DNA of 64,000 bases from Nocardia huaxiensis (GTDB lineage: Bacteria > Actinomycetota > Actinomycetes > Mycobacteriales > Mycobacteriaceae), in contig NZ_CP059399.1 of the NCBI RefSeq assembly GCF_013744875.1, forward strand, positions 1,674,001 to 1,738,000. The letters are read 5' to 3'. Below the pieces are notes generated by a model, which was not told the DNA's origin, made no database searches, and saw nothing but the letters and a program-made list of their open reading frames with translations. Every line of letters begins with the position of its first letter. Within the stretch, counting starts at the first letter, position 1. Shown here piece after piece: positions 45,744 through 53,520 of this stretch. Both the position numbers and the translations under genes were made by a program.

Positions 45744-46214
45744 GTGCCGTCGAAGAAGTCCCCGAGTCGTCCCGCCGCCGGAGCGTGGTCCGCGCTGCTG
45801 CGGGTACATGCCACCCTCGTCCCGGAGCTCGACGCGGAATTGCGCAGAACCGTTGGGCTGCCGCTGAACTGGTACGACGTGCTGCTCGAACTCGACGGCG
45901 TGGACCGGCTGCGCATGAGCGATCTGGGGGAGCGGGTGGTGCTCAGCCGCACCCGGGTGAGCCGGCTCGTCACCGAACTCGAGGCGCACGGGCTGGTGCG
46001 CCGCGACGCCAATCCGGATGACGGGCGATCCGCGTTCGTCGCCATCACCGCGCAGGGGCGCGAACGGTTCCGGGAAGCCGCGCCGCGCTATATCGACGGC
46101 ATCGAACGCCGTCTGGGCGCACGCCTGGAACCGGAAGAACTCGACGCGCTCGCCACCGCGCTGCACAAGCTGCTCGGCCCCACGGACCTCGGCACGGACC
46201 TGCGCCGCCGCTAG
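45744..46214 (+). CDS. MarR family transcriptional regulator
   Basis: Winged-helix dimer of 156 residues. The wHTH spans about residues 55-110: VDRLRMSDLGERVVLSRTRV, SRLVTELEAHGLVRRDANP, wing DDGRSAFVAITAQGRERF. The GTG start is six bases after TAAGCT with no Shine-Dalgarno site, so the transcript is probably leaderless and the TAAGCT -10 is next to the palindrome at 45711. It probably represses itself and the rhodanese gene. Confidence 0.9.
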   Translation: MPSKKSPSRPAAGAWSALLRVHATLVPELDAELRRTVGLPLNWYDVLLELDGVDRLRMSDLGERVVLSRTRVSRLVTELEAHGLVRRDANPDDGRSAFVAITAQGRERFREAAPRYIDGIERRLGARLEPEELDALATALHKLLGPTDLGTDLRRR

Positions 46215-46270
46215 ACTCGATCCGGTTGTTCCACCCTGCTCAGCTCCATCGGAATCGAGAGGGAAATCGG

Positions 46271-46576
46271 ATGACTCAACTCGATCGCACCGTCCAGAAG
46301 TTCGTGGACGCGGTGAACTCCCACGATGTGGACGCCTTCTTCGAGACGCTCACCGCCGACGCCAGCATGTCCGACGACGGGGCGGAACGAAATCTCGCCC
46401 AGTGGACCGACTCGGAAATCTTCGCCACCAACGGGCACATGAAGGTCGAGTCCGTGGGCAGTCCCACCGAATTCGTCGCCGACTACTCCAATGATCGCTG
46501 GGGGTCCATGCGCACCGCCTGGCGGTTCACCGTGCGGGACGGTCTGATCAGCCGATTCGAGACCGGTCAGGCCTGA
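46271..46576 (+). CDS. SnoaL/NTF2-like small protein
   Basis: Protein of 101 residues with the NTF2-like pattern: N-terminal helix ([20 protein letters not shown], where the NSHDVDA turn is typical), then beta strands [13 protein letters not shown] and [18 protein letters not shown]. It is at the short end for the family. Members bind small molecules or act as isomerases or dehydratases; no catalytic residue can be pinned. GAGAGGGAAATCGG precedes the ATG. Confidence 0.75.
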   Translation: MTQLDRTVQKFVDAVNSHDVDAFFETLTADASMSDDGAERNLAQWTDSEIFATNGHMKVESVGSPTEFVADYSNDRWGSMRTAWRFTVRDGLISRFETGQA

Positions 46577-46635
46577 TCTCACCGAGCGGGGGGATGGCTG
46601 CGTGCGTGATCCGAAACGGGGCTAGTCTCGAAGCC

Positions 46636-48039
46636 GTGACTTCCCACTACGATGTCGTCGTTCTCGGCGCTGGTCCCGGCGGTTACGTCGCCGCGATCCG
46701 TGCCGCTCAACTCGGCCTGCGAACAGCGATCGTCGAGCAGAAATACTGGGGTGGCGTGTGCCTGAACGTCGGGTGCATTCCGTCCAAGGCGCTGCTGCGT
46801 AACGCGGAATTGGCCCATATTTTCACCAAGGAAGCCAAGACGTTCGGTATTTCCGGGCAGGCGAGCTTCGACTTCGGTGCGGCGTTCGACCGCAGCCGCA
46901 AGGTGGCGGACGGCCGCGTCAAGGGCGTCCACTTCCTGATGAAGAAGAACAAGATCGACGAGTTCGACGGCAAGGGCACCTTCACCGGTCCCAAGTCGCT
47001 GTCGGTCGAGCTGACCAAGGGCGGCAGCGAGAACATCACGTTCGACAACGTGATCATCGCGACCGGCACCGTCACCAAGCTGCTGCCGGGCACCTCGCTG
47101 TCGGCCAATGTGGTGACCTACGAGGAGCAGATCCTCACCCGTGACCTGCCGGGCTCGATCCTCATCGTCGGCGCGGGCGCGATCGGCATGGAGTTCGGTT
47201 ACGTGCTCAAGAACTACGGTGTGGACGTCCGCATCGTCGAGTTCCTGGATCGCGCGCTGCCGAACGAGGACGCCGATGTCTCCAAGGAGATCACCAAGGC
47301 GTACAAGAAGCTCGGCATCACCATCACCACCGGTGCGGCCGTGCAGTCCATCGACGACGACGGCTCCAAGGTCACCGTCGCCATCAAGGACAACAAGTCC
47401 GGCGCCATCGAGACGGTCACCGTCGACAAGGTGCTGCAGGCCGTCGGTTTCGCGCCGCGCGTGGAGGGCTACGGCCTGGAGAACACGGGCGTGCAGCTGA
47501 CCGATCGCGGTGCCATCGCCATCGACGACTACATGAAGACCAATGTCGACGGCATCTACGCCATCGGTGACGTCACCGCCAAGCTGCAGCTCGCGCACGT
47601 GGCCGAGGCCATGGGCGTCGTCGCCGCGGAGACCATCGCCGGTGCGGAGACCCTCGCCCTGGGCGACTACCGCATGATGCCGCGCGCCACCTTCTGTCAG
47701 CCGCAGGTCGCCTCCTTCGGCCTCACCGAGGAGCAGGCCCGCGCCGAAGGCTACGACGTGAAGGTCGCCACCTTCCCGTTCACCGCCAACGGCAAGGCCC
47801 ACGGCCTCGGCGACCCGAACGGCTTCGTCAAGCTCATCTCCGACGCCAAGTACGGCGAACTCATCGGCGGCCACCTCATCGGCCCCGACGTCTCGGAGCT
47901 GCTGCCCGAGCTGACCCTCGCCCAGAAGTGGGACCTCACGGTCAACGAGCTGGCCCGCAACGTCCACACCCACCCGACCCTGTCGGAAGCCTTGCAGGAA
48001 GCGATCCACGGCCTCGCCGGCCACATGATCAACTTCTGA
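46636..48039 (+). CDS. lpd: Dihydrolipoyl dehydrogenase
   Basis: FAD flavoprotein that reoxidises dihydrolipoyl groups of pyruvate and other 2-oxoacid dehydrogenases and, in mycobacteria, of the peroxynitrite reductase. The 467-residue protein has the FAD loop [14 protein letters not shown], the redox pair in [13 protein letters not shown], the NAD loop [14 protein letters not shown] and the C-terminal [13 protein letters not shown] with the active-site histidine. Length and N-terminus match mycobacterial LpdC closely. The GTG at 46636 lies seven bases after TAGTCT with no Shine-Dalgarno site: leaderless. Confidence 0.96.
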   Translation: MTSHYDVVVLGAGPGGYVAAIRAAQLGLRTAIVEQKYWGGVCLNVGCIPSKALLRNAELAHIFTKEAKTFGISGQASFDFGAAFDRSRKVADGRVKGVHFLMKKNKIDEFDGKGTFTGPKSLSVELTKGGSENITFDNVIIATGTVTKLLPGTSLSANVVTYEEQILTRDLPGSILIVGAGAIGMEFGYVLKNYGVDVRIVEFLDRALPNEDADVSKEITKAYKKLGITITTGAAVQSIDDDGSKVTVAIKDNKSGAIETVTVDKVLQAVGFAPRVEGYGLENTGVQLTDRGAIAIDDYMKTNVDGIYAIGDVTAKLQLAHVAEAMGVVAAETIAGAETLALGDYRMMPRATFCQPQVASFGLTEEQARAEGYDVKVATFPFTANGKAHGLGDPNGFVKLISDAKYGELIGGHLIGPDVSELLPELTLAQKWDLTVNELARNVHTHPTLSEALQEAIHGLAGHMINF

Positions 48040-48056
48040 TAGCCTGGCCCCACGGA

Positions 48057-48097
48057 CGGCCCGACACCGGCGAAACCGCCTGGTGCCGGGCCGTTTT
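48057..48097 (+). terminator. Terminator after lpd
   Basis: Stem CGGCCCGACACC (48057-48068) with GGTGCCGGGCCG (48082-48093), 11 of 12 pairs, followed by TTTT. Eighteen bases after the lpd stop. Confidence 0.85.
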
Positions 48098-48120
48098 CGG
48101 GCTATCTGGGGGAGTTCATC

Positions 48121-49284
48121 ATGCCGGAAACCGATACTCCGACACCTGCACGGCGGCGACGCGGGCTGTGGCTGGTGGCGGGCATCGTGCTCGCGGTGGC
48201 GGCCGCGGCCGCCGCCGTGAACTTCGCGCGCGGGAAGTATGACGATCCCGTCGATTCGACCACCGGAGGCGGAGCGTCGGCCGTGACCGAAAACGGCGGC
48301 CGCACAACGATTCCGGTCGGCTATCGCGGGCCGGGGAACTGGGGCCTCATCCTGGATCCGGCCGCGCACACGCTGTACGTCCTGGACACGGTTTTCGAGG
48401 GCCGCAAAGCCAAGGGCGCAGTGGTGTCGATCGTGGATCTGACCGCGAACAAGGTTGCCGGAACCATTGCGCTGCCCGATCTTCCACGTGATATCGCACT
48501 GGATCCCGGCACCCGCACCCTCTACGCGGTCACTGGCGAATACGACAATCCCGATGCGGGAGCCGTCATCGTCGTGGACGTCGCGGCCAGGAAGATCACC
48601 GCCACCATTCCTACCGGCCAGAATGCGTGGAAGGTCGCCGTCGACGAAAAGAGCCACACCGCCTACATTCTCAACTGCGTCCGCAACTGCATCGATGACC
48701 CGAGCGCCGATCGACCGAGCACGCTGTCGGTGCTCCCGTCGGGCGCAACCACGGTGAACCCGCCGATCCCGTTCGGTGACTTCGCCACCGACTTCGCCCT
48801 GGACACGGACACCAACCGCGCTTACATCGTGAACGGTCATGCGCGGGTCGACGTATTCGATCTGGCCACGAGCGCCGTCGCCGCCTCGATTCCGCTGCCG
48901 TTGCCGAACTCCTACGCCTCCGAGATCCGCTTCGACCGCGCGACCAGAACCGCCTTCACGAGCAGCTGGCGATGGCCGGAGCTCACCTTGGTCGACGTCG
49001 ACGCGACGACCAGCAGACAGCTCGACCGTGGTGGGGTGAACCATGAACAGTATTGCACTCCTTACGATTTCGACAATCACGCACTGGACGGCGCGGCGCA
49101 CACCCTCTACATCTCCTGTGATGGGAAGGGGACGGTCACCGCATTCGATACCGAGACAGGCGCGGTGACGGACACAGTGCAGGTCGCCGATGCCTCCAGC
49201 CTCGCGGTGGACCCGAACAACCACACCCTCTACGTCTACGGCAACGGCGTGGTCACCGTCGTTCCTCGGGGAGGGGCGAAGTGA
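48121..49284 (+). CDS. Membrane-anchored YVTN-type beta-propeller protein
   Basis: Protein of 387 residues: basic N-terminus (ARRRRG), one membrane helix (LWLVAGIVLAVAAAAAAV), then six to seven propeller repeats of the YncE/YVTN type (for example HTLYVLDTV, RTLYAVTGEY, HTAYILNCV, HTLYISCDG, HTLYVYGNG). The stretch ILNCVRNC holds two close cysteines, conserved in the paralogue at 49679. The helix places the propeller outside the cell. Such domains bind proteins or small ligands; no catalytic site is visible. It overlaps the next gene by four bases (GTGA), so the three genes to 50794 form an operon. Confidence 0.85.
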   Translation: MPETDTPTPARRRRGLWLVAGIVLAVAAAAAAVNFARGKYDDPVDSTTGGGASAVTENGGRTTIPVGYRGPGNWGLILDPAAHTLYVLDTVFEGRKAKGAVVSIVDLTANKVAGTIALPDLPRDIALDPGTRTLYAVTGEYDNPDAGAVIVVDVAARKITATIPTGQNAWKVAVDEKSHTAYILNCVRNCIDDPSADRPSTLSVLPSGATTVNPPIPFGDFATDFALDTDTNRAYIVNGHARVDVFDLATSAVAASIPLPLPNSYASEIRFDRATRTAFTSSWRWPELTLVDVDATTSRQLDRGGVNHEQYCTPYDFDNHALDGAAHTLYISCDGKGTVTAFDTETGAVTDTVQVADASSLAVDPNNHTLYVYGNGVVTVVPRGGAK

Positions 49285-49691
49285 AAGCCACTGGTCTCGG
49301 GCCGGTTTCGCGGTTCCTGCTGAGTGCGCTGGCGGGCTGCCTGGCCACGCTGCTGATCGGGTCGGTCCTTTACTTCGTGGATGACGTCACCGTGAAAGTG
49401 ATCGATCACCAGCGGATCTCGCGCCCCGCCGAATCCACCGTCACCTATGACGTGAACACTGTCGGGATCATCGAGTATCGGAGCGGGCTGTTCCGGCGGC
49501 ACGTGAGTTACAAAGTATATGTGGGTTGTCAGCCAATGGATTTCGGTCATCTCTTCGAGATCGACAATGGTGACGTCCCGCCGGTGATCAGTGCGGCGAT
49601 CTGGGAGCCCGATGGGGTGCGGGTGCGTCTCGATCCCCTGCATGAGCTGTATTTTCCGATTGAGAAGGAACACCAATTTTGTTGGCGCTGA
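49281..49691 (+). CDS. Small membrane-anchored protein between propellers (hypothetical)
   Basis: Unrecognised protein of 136 residues with an N-terminal membrane helix (FLLSALAGCLATLLIGSVLY) and an extracellular beta-rich part (PAESTVTYDVNTVGIIEYRS, HVSYKVYVGCQPMDFG). The GTG start overlaps the stop of the upstream propeller and its stop is inside the start region of the next propeller, so translation is coupled on both sides. It presumably works with the two propellers at the membrane, but no family was recognised. Confidence 0.75.
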   Translation: MKATGLGPVSRFLLSALAGCLATLLIGSVLYFVDDVTVKVIDHQRISRPAESTVTYDVNTVGIIEYRSGLFRRHVSYKVYVGCQPMDFGHLFEIDNGDVPPVISAAIWEPDGVRVRLDPLHELYFPIEKEHQFCWR

Positions 49692-50794
49692 GTGGTTCGC
49701 GAGTGCGGCCGGCAGTGGGGTTGGCTCTCGCGGTGGTTGCGGGCGTGAGCACGGCGTGTGGAAGTGCGGACGGTGAATCCGCAACCGGGACCGGTGTTTC
49801 GGCCACGACCGGGGGCGCGGGTGGCAGCGTCGGCCGCACCACGATTTCGATCGGGGACGCGGAGCGGGGCAGCGGACTGATGGTGCTGGATTCTCGAACA
49901 CGGACCCTGTACGCCGTGGACAGTGTTCCCGCGCAGACGGGCACCGGGGGCAGGGAGAATGCCGTGCTCTCGATTGTGGATCTCGCTACCGAGACGGTCA
50001 TCGCGTCCATTCCGCTTCCGGCTGTGCCGCGTGACATCGCGGTGGATTCGGCTGCGCACACCCTCTACGCCGTATCCAGTCCCGGCGGTTACGAACAGCT
50101 GGAATCGGGGACCGTCACCGTTGTCGACACCAACGCCAAGACCATCACCGCCACTATTCCCACGGGGAAGAACTCCTGGCAGGTCGAGGTCGACGAGAAC
50201 ACCCATACCGCTTACGTTTTGAATTGTGTGCGGAACTGCCTCGCCATGGATGTGTCGTCGGAGGAGCCCAGCACGCTGACAGTGATAGCTCCGGGTGACG
50301 TCGCGGCAGGCACTCCGGTACCGTTCGGCGACTATGCCAGCGGGTTCGTGCTGGATGCCGACCGGCAGCGTGCCTATGTCGCGACCGCTGCCAAGAGAAT
50401 CGATGTGATCGATCTGGCCACCCTGGCCAAGGTTGCGGAAACACCGGTTCCGCACTGGGCTTCGGACATCTCCTTCGATCGCGCGGGTCGGACGTTGTTC
50501 ACCGGATACTGGCGATGGAAAGAGCTCGATCTGATCGAGGTCGACACCTCGGCCGTCCGGTCCATCGATCGGCCAGGCTGCACTGATCCCTCGATGGTGC
50601 AGACCATGGACAGTTCGGCACACACCCTCTACGCCACGTGTCCTGCCGCCGACACGGTTGCCGTGATCGACACGAGGACCGGAGCGGTGACCGGCACCGT
50701 GAATATCCGCAGTCCCGAGGCGGTCGCCGTGGACCCGGATACGCACACCCTGTACGTATACGGCGCGGGTGAGGTCTCCGTCATCTCCCGTTGA
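49679..50794 (+). CDS. Exported YVTN-type beta-propeller protein, probable lipoprotein
   Basis: Paralogue of the propeller at 48121, 371 residues. The N-terminus has a hydrophobic signal (PAVGLALAVVAGV) ending STACGS, which resembles a lipobox although position -3 is serine rather than a usual aliphatic residue. The propeller repeats match one for one (RTLYAVDSV, HTLYAVSSP, HTAYVLNCVRNC, HTLYATCPA, HTLYVYGAG). The TTG at 49679 has AAGGA about nine bases upstream; a TTG one codon later is possible. It converges with the deaminase gene, overlapping its last 14 bases. Confidence 0.83.
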   Translation: MLALSGSRVRPAVGLALAVVAGVSTACGSADGESATGTGVSATTGGAGGSVGRTTISIGDAERGSGLMVLDSRTRTLYAVDSVPAQTGTGGRENAVLSIVDLATETVIASIPLPAVPRDIAVDSAAHTLYAVSSPGGYEQLESGTVTVVDTNAKTITATIPTGKNSWQVEVDENTHTAYVLNCVRNCLAMDVSSEEPSTLTVIAPGDVAAGTPVPFGDYASGFVLDADRQRAYVATAAKRIDVIDLATLAKVAETPVPHWASDISFDRAGRTLFTGYWRWKELDLIEVDTSAVRSIDRPGCTDPSMVQTMDSSAHTLYATCPAADTVAVIDTRTGAVTGTVNIRSPEAVAVDPDTHTLYVYGAGEVSVISR

Positions 50795-51257
50795 ACCGGC
50801 GGTGCAGGGCGTACACGCGATCGGTCAGTTCCGGGAACGGGCCTGCCACAGCGATATTCGGGGCAATCTGCTGGATCGGCAGCGGATTCACTGGTCCCGG
50901 GGCGACGCCGAACTCTGTGAGCCAGGCGGTGAGCTGGATGGTCGAGGCGGCATAGACGATGGGGCCGAGGCCGACCCAGGCGTGTGCGGCCGAGCACATG
51001 GGGCAGTGTTCGCCGGAGGTGTAGACCGTGGCCTTCGCGCGGTCTTCGGGGGCGAGATGCGCTGCGGCCCAGCGGGCCAACTCGAACTCGGGATGGCGGG
51101 TGTGGTCGCCGCCCGCCACGCGATTGCGATCCTCCGCGAGTACCGTTCCGTCCGCTGCCACCAGGATGGACCCGAACGGCTCGTCGCCCGCATCCAGTGC
51201 CTCGCTTGCCAATTCGATGCAGCGCTCCAGGTACCGCAGGTCGGTTGTGTCGGTCAC
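50781..51257 (-). CDS. Nucleoside/nucleobase deaminase (CMP/dCMP deaminase family)
   Basis: Zinc hydrolase of 158 residues. The zinc-binding histidine and catalytic glutamate are in RHPEFELARW (HxE), and the two cysteines in SGEHCPMCSAAHAW (PCxxC variant, here HCPMC). The N-terminal AGDEPFGSILVAADG is typical of guanine/tRNA adenosine deaminase relatives. The exact base is not certain; guanine or a modified base is plausible. It is followed by the HxlR gene upstream on the same strand with a short repeat between. Confidence 0.85.
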   Translation of the reverse strand: MTDTTDLRYLERCIELASEALDAGDEPFGSILVAADGTVLAEDRNRVAGGDHTRHPEFELARWAAAHLAPEDRAKATVYTSGEHCPMCSAAHAWVGLGPIVYAASTIQLTAWLTEFGVAPGPVNPLPIQQIAPNIAVAGPFPELTDRVYALHRRFNGR

Positions 51258-51280
51258 GGGTCCTCCTTCGGCGATCTCGA

Positions 51281-51307
51281 GGGGGTTCGGAGGCGAAGCC
51301 CCTGAGA
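51281..51307. repeat. Short dispersed repeat, copy 2
   Basis: GGGGGTTCGGAGGCGAAGCC then CCTGAGA, nearly the same as 11613-11640. It lies in the 67-base gap between the deaminase and HxlR genes and forms a short hairpin (GGGG...CCCC). Confidence 0.55.
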
Positions 51308-51324
51308 AGCCCCGAAGAGTTGGG

Positions 51325-51768
51325 TCAGTCCCGGTGGTAGGACTCTTGGGCGGCGCGGATCTTGCCGATATTGGATTCGAGCACGTCGATGAGGTCGTGC
51401 AGGTGGTAGGCGACCTGGGCGCCGAGGTCGGTGAGGGTGTATTCGACGTGCGGGGGGATGGAGGTCTGGACTTCGCGGTGGATCATGCCGTCGCGTTCCA
51501 GGGCCTGCAGGGTTTGGGAGAGCATGCGTTCGCTGATGCCGTCGACGCGGCGGCGCAGGGCGCTGAAGCGGTAGGGGCCTTCGCGGAGGGCGACCAGGGC
51601 GAGGACGCCCCAGCGGCTCGCGACATTGCCGAGGACCGGGCGGGACAGGCAGTTGCGGGCGAAGACGTCGGCCTCGAGGGTGGGGTCGGCACTGTCGGCG
51701 GCGAGGGCCTCGGGGTCGTCGGCCGGGTCGGGGCCCGGGACTTCGAGGGAGGAGTGCCGCGTGCTCAT
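51325..51768 (-). CDS. HxlR family transcriptional regulator
   Basis: Winged-helix regulator of 147 residues with the family pattern: cysteine near the N-terminal side of the domain (VFARNCLSRPVLGNVASRWG), VALREGPYRFSALRRRVDGI, SERMLSQTLQALERDGMIHR and the wing SIPPHVEYTLTDLGAQV. The single cysteine is typical of redox or quinone-sensing members (YodB, QorR). It is divergent from a quinone oxidoreductase gene with a perfect palindrome between them, so it likely represses that gene and itself until electrophilic stress. Confidence 0.92.
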   Translation of the reverse strand: MSTRHSSLEVPGPDPADDPEALAADSADPTLEADVFARNCLSRPVLGNVASRWGVLALVALREGPYRFSALRRRVDGISERMLSQTLQALERDGMIHREVQTSIPPHVEYTLTDLGAQVAYHLHDLIDVLESNIGKIRAAQESYHRD

Positions 51769-51814
51769 GACTTCCAGGGTATCCGTCCTTGTTGCAGTGG
51801 TGCGGGAATGGATG

Positions 51815-51835
51815 GTACTAACTAATAGTTAGTAC
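51815..51835. promoter_or_regulatory. HxlR operator palindrome
   Basis: Perfect 9-base inverted repeat GTACTAACT (51815-51823) and AGTTAGTAC (51827-51835) with an AAT spacer, in the 111-base region between the divergent HxlR and quinone oxidoreductase genes. Much more AT-rich than its surroundings. Matches the layout of known HxlR/YodB/QorR operators (inference). Confidence 0.8.
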
Positions 51836-51879
51836 ATACCGAAGATGCAGTTCATTCCCTTACCTACCTGGAGGAAGTC

Positions 51880-52728
51880 ATGACCGTCGCGGTTACCGGA
51901 GCCAGCGGACAGTTCGGCCGTCTCGCCGTCGAGGCGCTGTTGCGGGAGGGGGCCGACGTGGTGGCGGTCGTGCGTGACCCCGCCAAGGTGGCCGATCTCG
52001 CGGAGCGGGGCGTGCAGGTGCGGCAGGCGAGCTACGACGATCCGGAGGCCCTGGATCGCGCCTTCGCGGGTGTCGATCGGGTGCTGCTGGTGTCCGGCAC
52101 CGAGTTCGGTCAGCGGGTTGCCCAGCACACCAATGTGATTCGGGCGGCCGAGCGCGCGGGCGTCGAGCTCCTCGCTTACACCAGCATCCCGAATGCCGAG
52201 CGCAATGAGCTCATCCTGGCCCAGGAGCACCGCGGCACCGAGGCGGTACTGGCCGAGTCGTCCGTCCCGAATGTGCTGCTGCGCAACAGCTGGTACTGGG
52301 AGAACTACCTCGGCGGCCTGCCGCACGCCGTCGAATCCGGCGTGCTGCACGGCGCGGCCGGAACCGGTCGGGTGGCGGGCGCGGCACGCGCCGACTACGC
52401 CGAGGCCGCCGCCAAGGTGCTGACCACCGACGGCCACGCCGGGCAGGTGTACGAACTGGGCGGTGACGAGCGCCTCACCTATGCCGAACTGGCGCAGGCC
52501 GTTTCGGAGGCCGCCGGCAAGCCGGTCCGCTACGAGAACCTGCCGCAGGCCGACTATGCCGCCGCCCTGGAGCAGGCCGGTCTGCCGTCCGGCTATGCGC
52601 AGGCCCTGGCCGACGCCGACAACGGCATCGCCGGCGGCATCCTCGACGTGACCAGCGGTCACCTGCAGAAGCTGCTGGGCCGTCCCGCGACCCCGGCCGT
52701 GGAGGTGTTCCGCGCAGCGCTCAACTGA
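51880..52728 (+). CDS. NAD(P)H quinone oxidoreductase, QOR2/NmrA-like SDR
   Basis: Atypical short-chain dehydrogenase of 282 residues. The Rossmann glycine motif is TGASGQFGRLAVEALL, followed by VVRDPAKV; other QOR2-type features are VLLVSGTEFGQR, AYTSIPNAERNELILAQEHR and LLRNSWYWENYLG. Such enzymes reduce quinones with NAD(P)H and lack the SDR catalytic YxxxK. GGAGGAAGTC precedes the ATG. Likely induced by quinones through the divergent HxlR. Confidence 0.92.
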   Translation: MTVAVTGASGQFGRLAVEALLREGADVVAVVRDPAKVADLAERGVQVRQASYDDPEALDRAFAGVDRVLLVSGTEFGQRVAQHTNVIRAAERAGVELLAYTSIPNAERNELILAQEHRGTEAVLAESSVPNVLLRNSWYWENYLGGLPHAVESGVLHGAAGTGRVAGAARADYAEAAAKVLTTDGHAGQVYELGGDERLTYAELAQAVSEAAGKPVRYENLPQADYAAALEQAGLPSGYAQALADADNGIAGGILDVTSGHLQKLLGRPATPAVEVFRAALN

Positions 52729-52811
52729 CCTGCGCGGAACCGGCGTCGCCGGCTGCCGCCGGTTCGTGTCCGGCCGGATGCGAAGCAGCGGCGGCCACGC
52801 GCGGACACGGT

Positions 52812-53153
52812 TCATCGCGACCGCATCTCGTCCGGGAGCTGCCCGGCGCTCCAGCGGGCATATGTCCGTTGTGGTTCGACGGTGATCACATCCACCACCC
52901 GAACCAGCTCCTCGGGGATCCTGCCCCCGAAGTGGGCGATACCGGGCACCACCACCGCCTCCGCGCCGACCCGCAGCACGACGTTGATCAGCCTGCGAAT
53001 GGGATCGTCGGTGTTCTCGTTGAATACAACGGTTTTCGCGACGGTGTAGCCGAGACGTGCTGCCAAGCTCCGGTTTTGATGCTCGTCCCATTCCTTGCGC
53101 TGCCCGGAGACGTCCGCGCGCAGATAGCCGATGGCGGTACAGATTCCGAGCAT
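52812..53153 (-). CDS. Resolvase-fold-like small protein without catalytic serine
   Basis: Protein of 113 residues resembling the N-terminal resolvase domain: AIGYLRADVSGQRKEWDEHQ (where recombinases have YxRVSTxxQ), then RSLAARLGYTVAKTVVFNEN and EAVVVPGIAHFGGRIPEELV. The catalytic serine (YxRVS) is replaced by alanine-aspartate, and no DNA-binding domain follows, so it is not an active recombinase. GGAGG lies eight bases before the ATG. Its start is two bases after the stop of the small membrane protein gene, so the two are coupled. The pair is divergent from an XRE/TPR regulator. Confidence 0.7.
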   Translation of the reverse strand: MLGICTAIGYLRADVSGQRKEWDEHQNRSLAARLGYTVAKTVVFNENTDDPIRRLINVVLRVGAEAVVVPGIAHFGGRIPEELVRVVDVITVEPQRTYARWSAGQLPDEMRSR

Positions 53154-53155
53154 CG

Positions 53156-53332
53156 TCAGCACCTCCGACCGGCGATGACGTAGGTTGGCCGCTCCTCGGC
53201 CGCCAACCTGGCCGTGATCTCGGCGACGCTGCGCCCGCGATGGTGACGCGCGGGCGTCGGCGAGTGGTTGGATACGGACAGTGCGATGACGATCACCAGT
53301 GCGGCGAGTGTGATCGCGAGGATGATTTCCAC
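53156..53332 (-). CDS. 58-residue membrane protein
   Basis: Small protein with one N-terminal membrane helix (EIILAITLAALVIVIALSV) and a basic, soluble tail (PTPARHHRGRSVAEITARLA, then AEERPTYVIAGRRC). The GTG at 53332 has GGAGG about eight bases upstream. First gene of a two-gene unit with the recombinase-like protein. The frame is open upstream but that part overlaps the divergent promoter. Not recognised. Confidence 0.6.
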   Translation of the reverse strand: MEIILAITLAALVIVIALSVSNHSPTPARHHRGRSVAEITARLAAEERPTYVIAGRRC

Positions 53333-53464
53333 GTCGAGCGCCTCCAACTCCCCTGGAATGGGTGGAATGCATCCGACGCGGCTGTGGATCGAGACGCCGG
53401 GTTTACGAATGAGGTTCGGCCGCCAACGGATGCCCCTAGACAGTGGCCCGTGCCACAATGGCAG

Positions 53465-53485
53465 AGGGGCACAAACTGTGCCCCT
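53465..53485. promoter_or_regulatory. Operator between XRE regulator and divergent genes
   Basis: Perfect 9-base inverted repeat AGGGGCACA (53465-53473) and TGTGCCCCT (53477-53485), spacer AAC, followed by a third copy of the half-site (AGGGGCAC, 53491-53498). A second inverted repeat GTGGC/GCCAC is at 53443-53456. Lies 36 bases before the XRE start codon. Confidence 0.65.
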
Positions 53486-53520
53486 ACTGCAGGGGCACCC
53501 CTGGTTGGCTCGGAGACATC

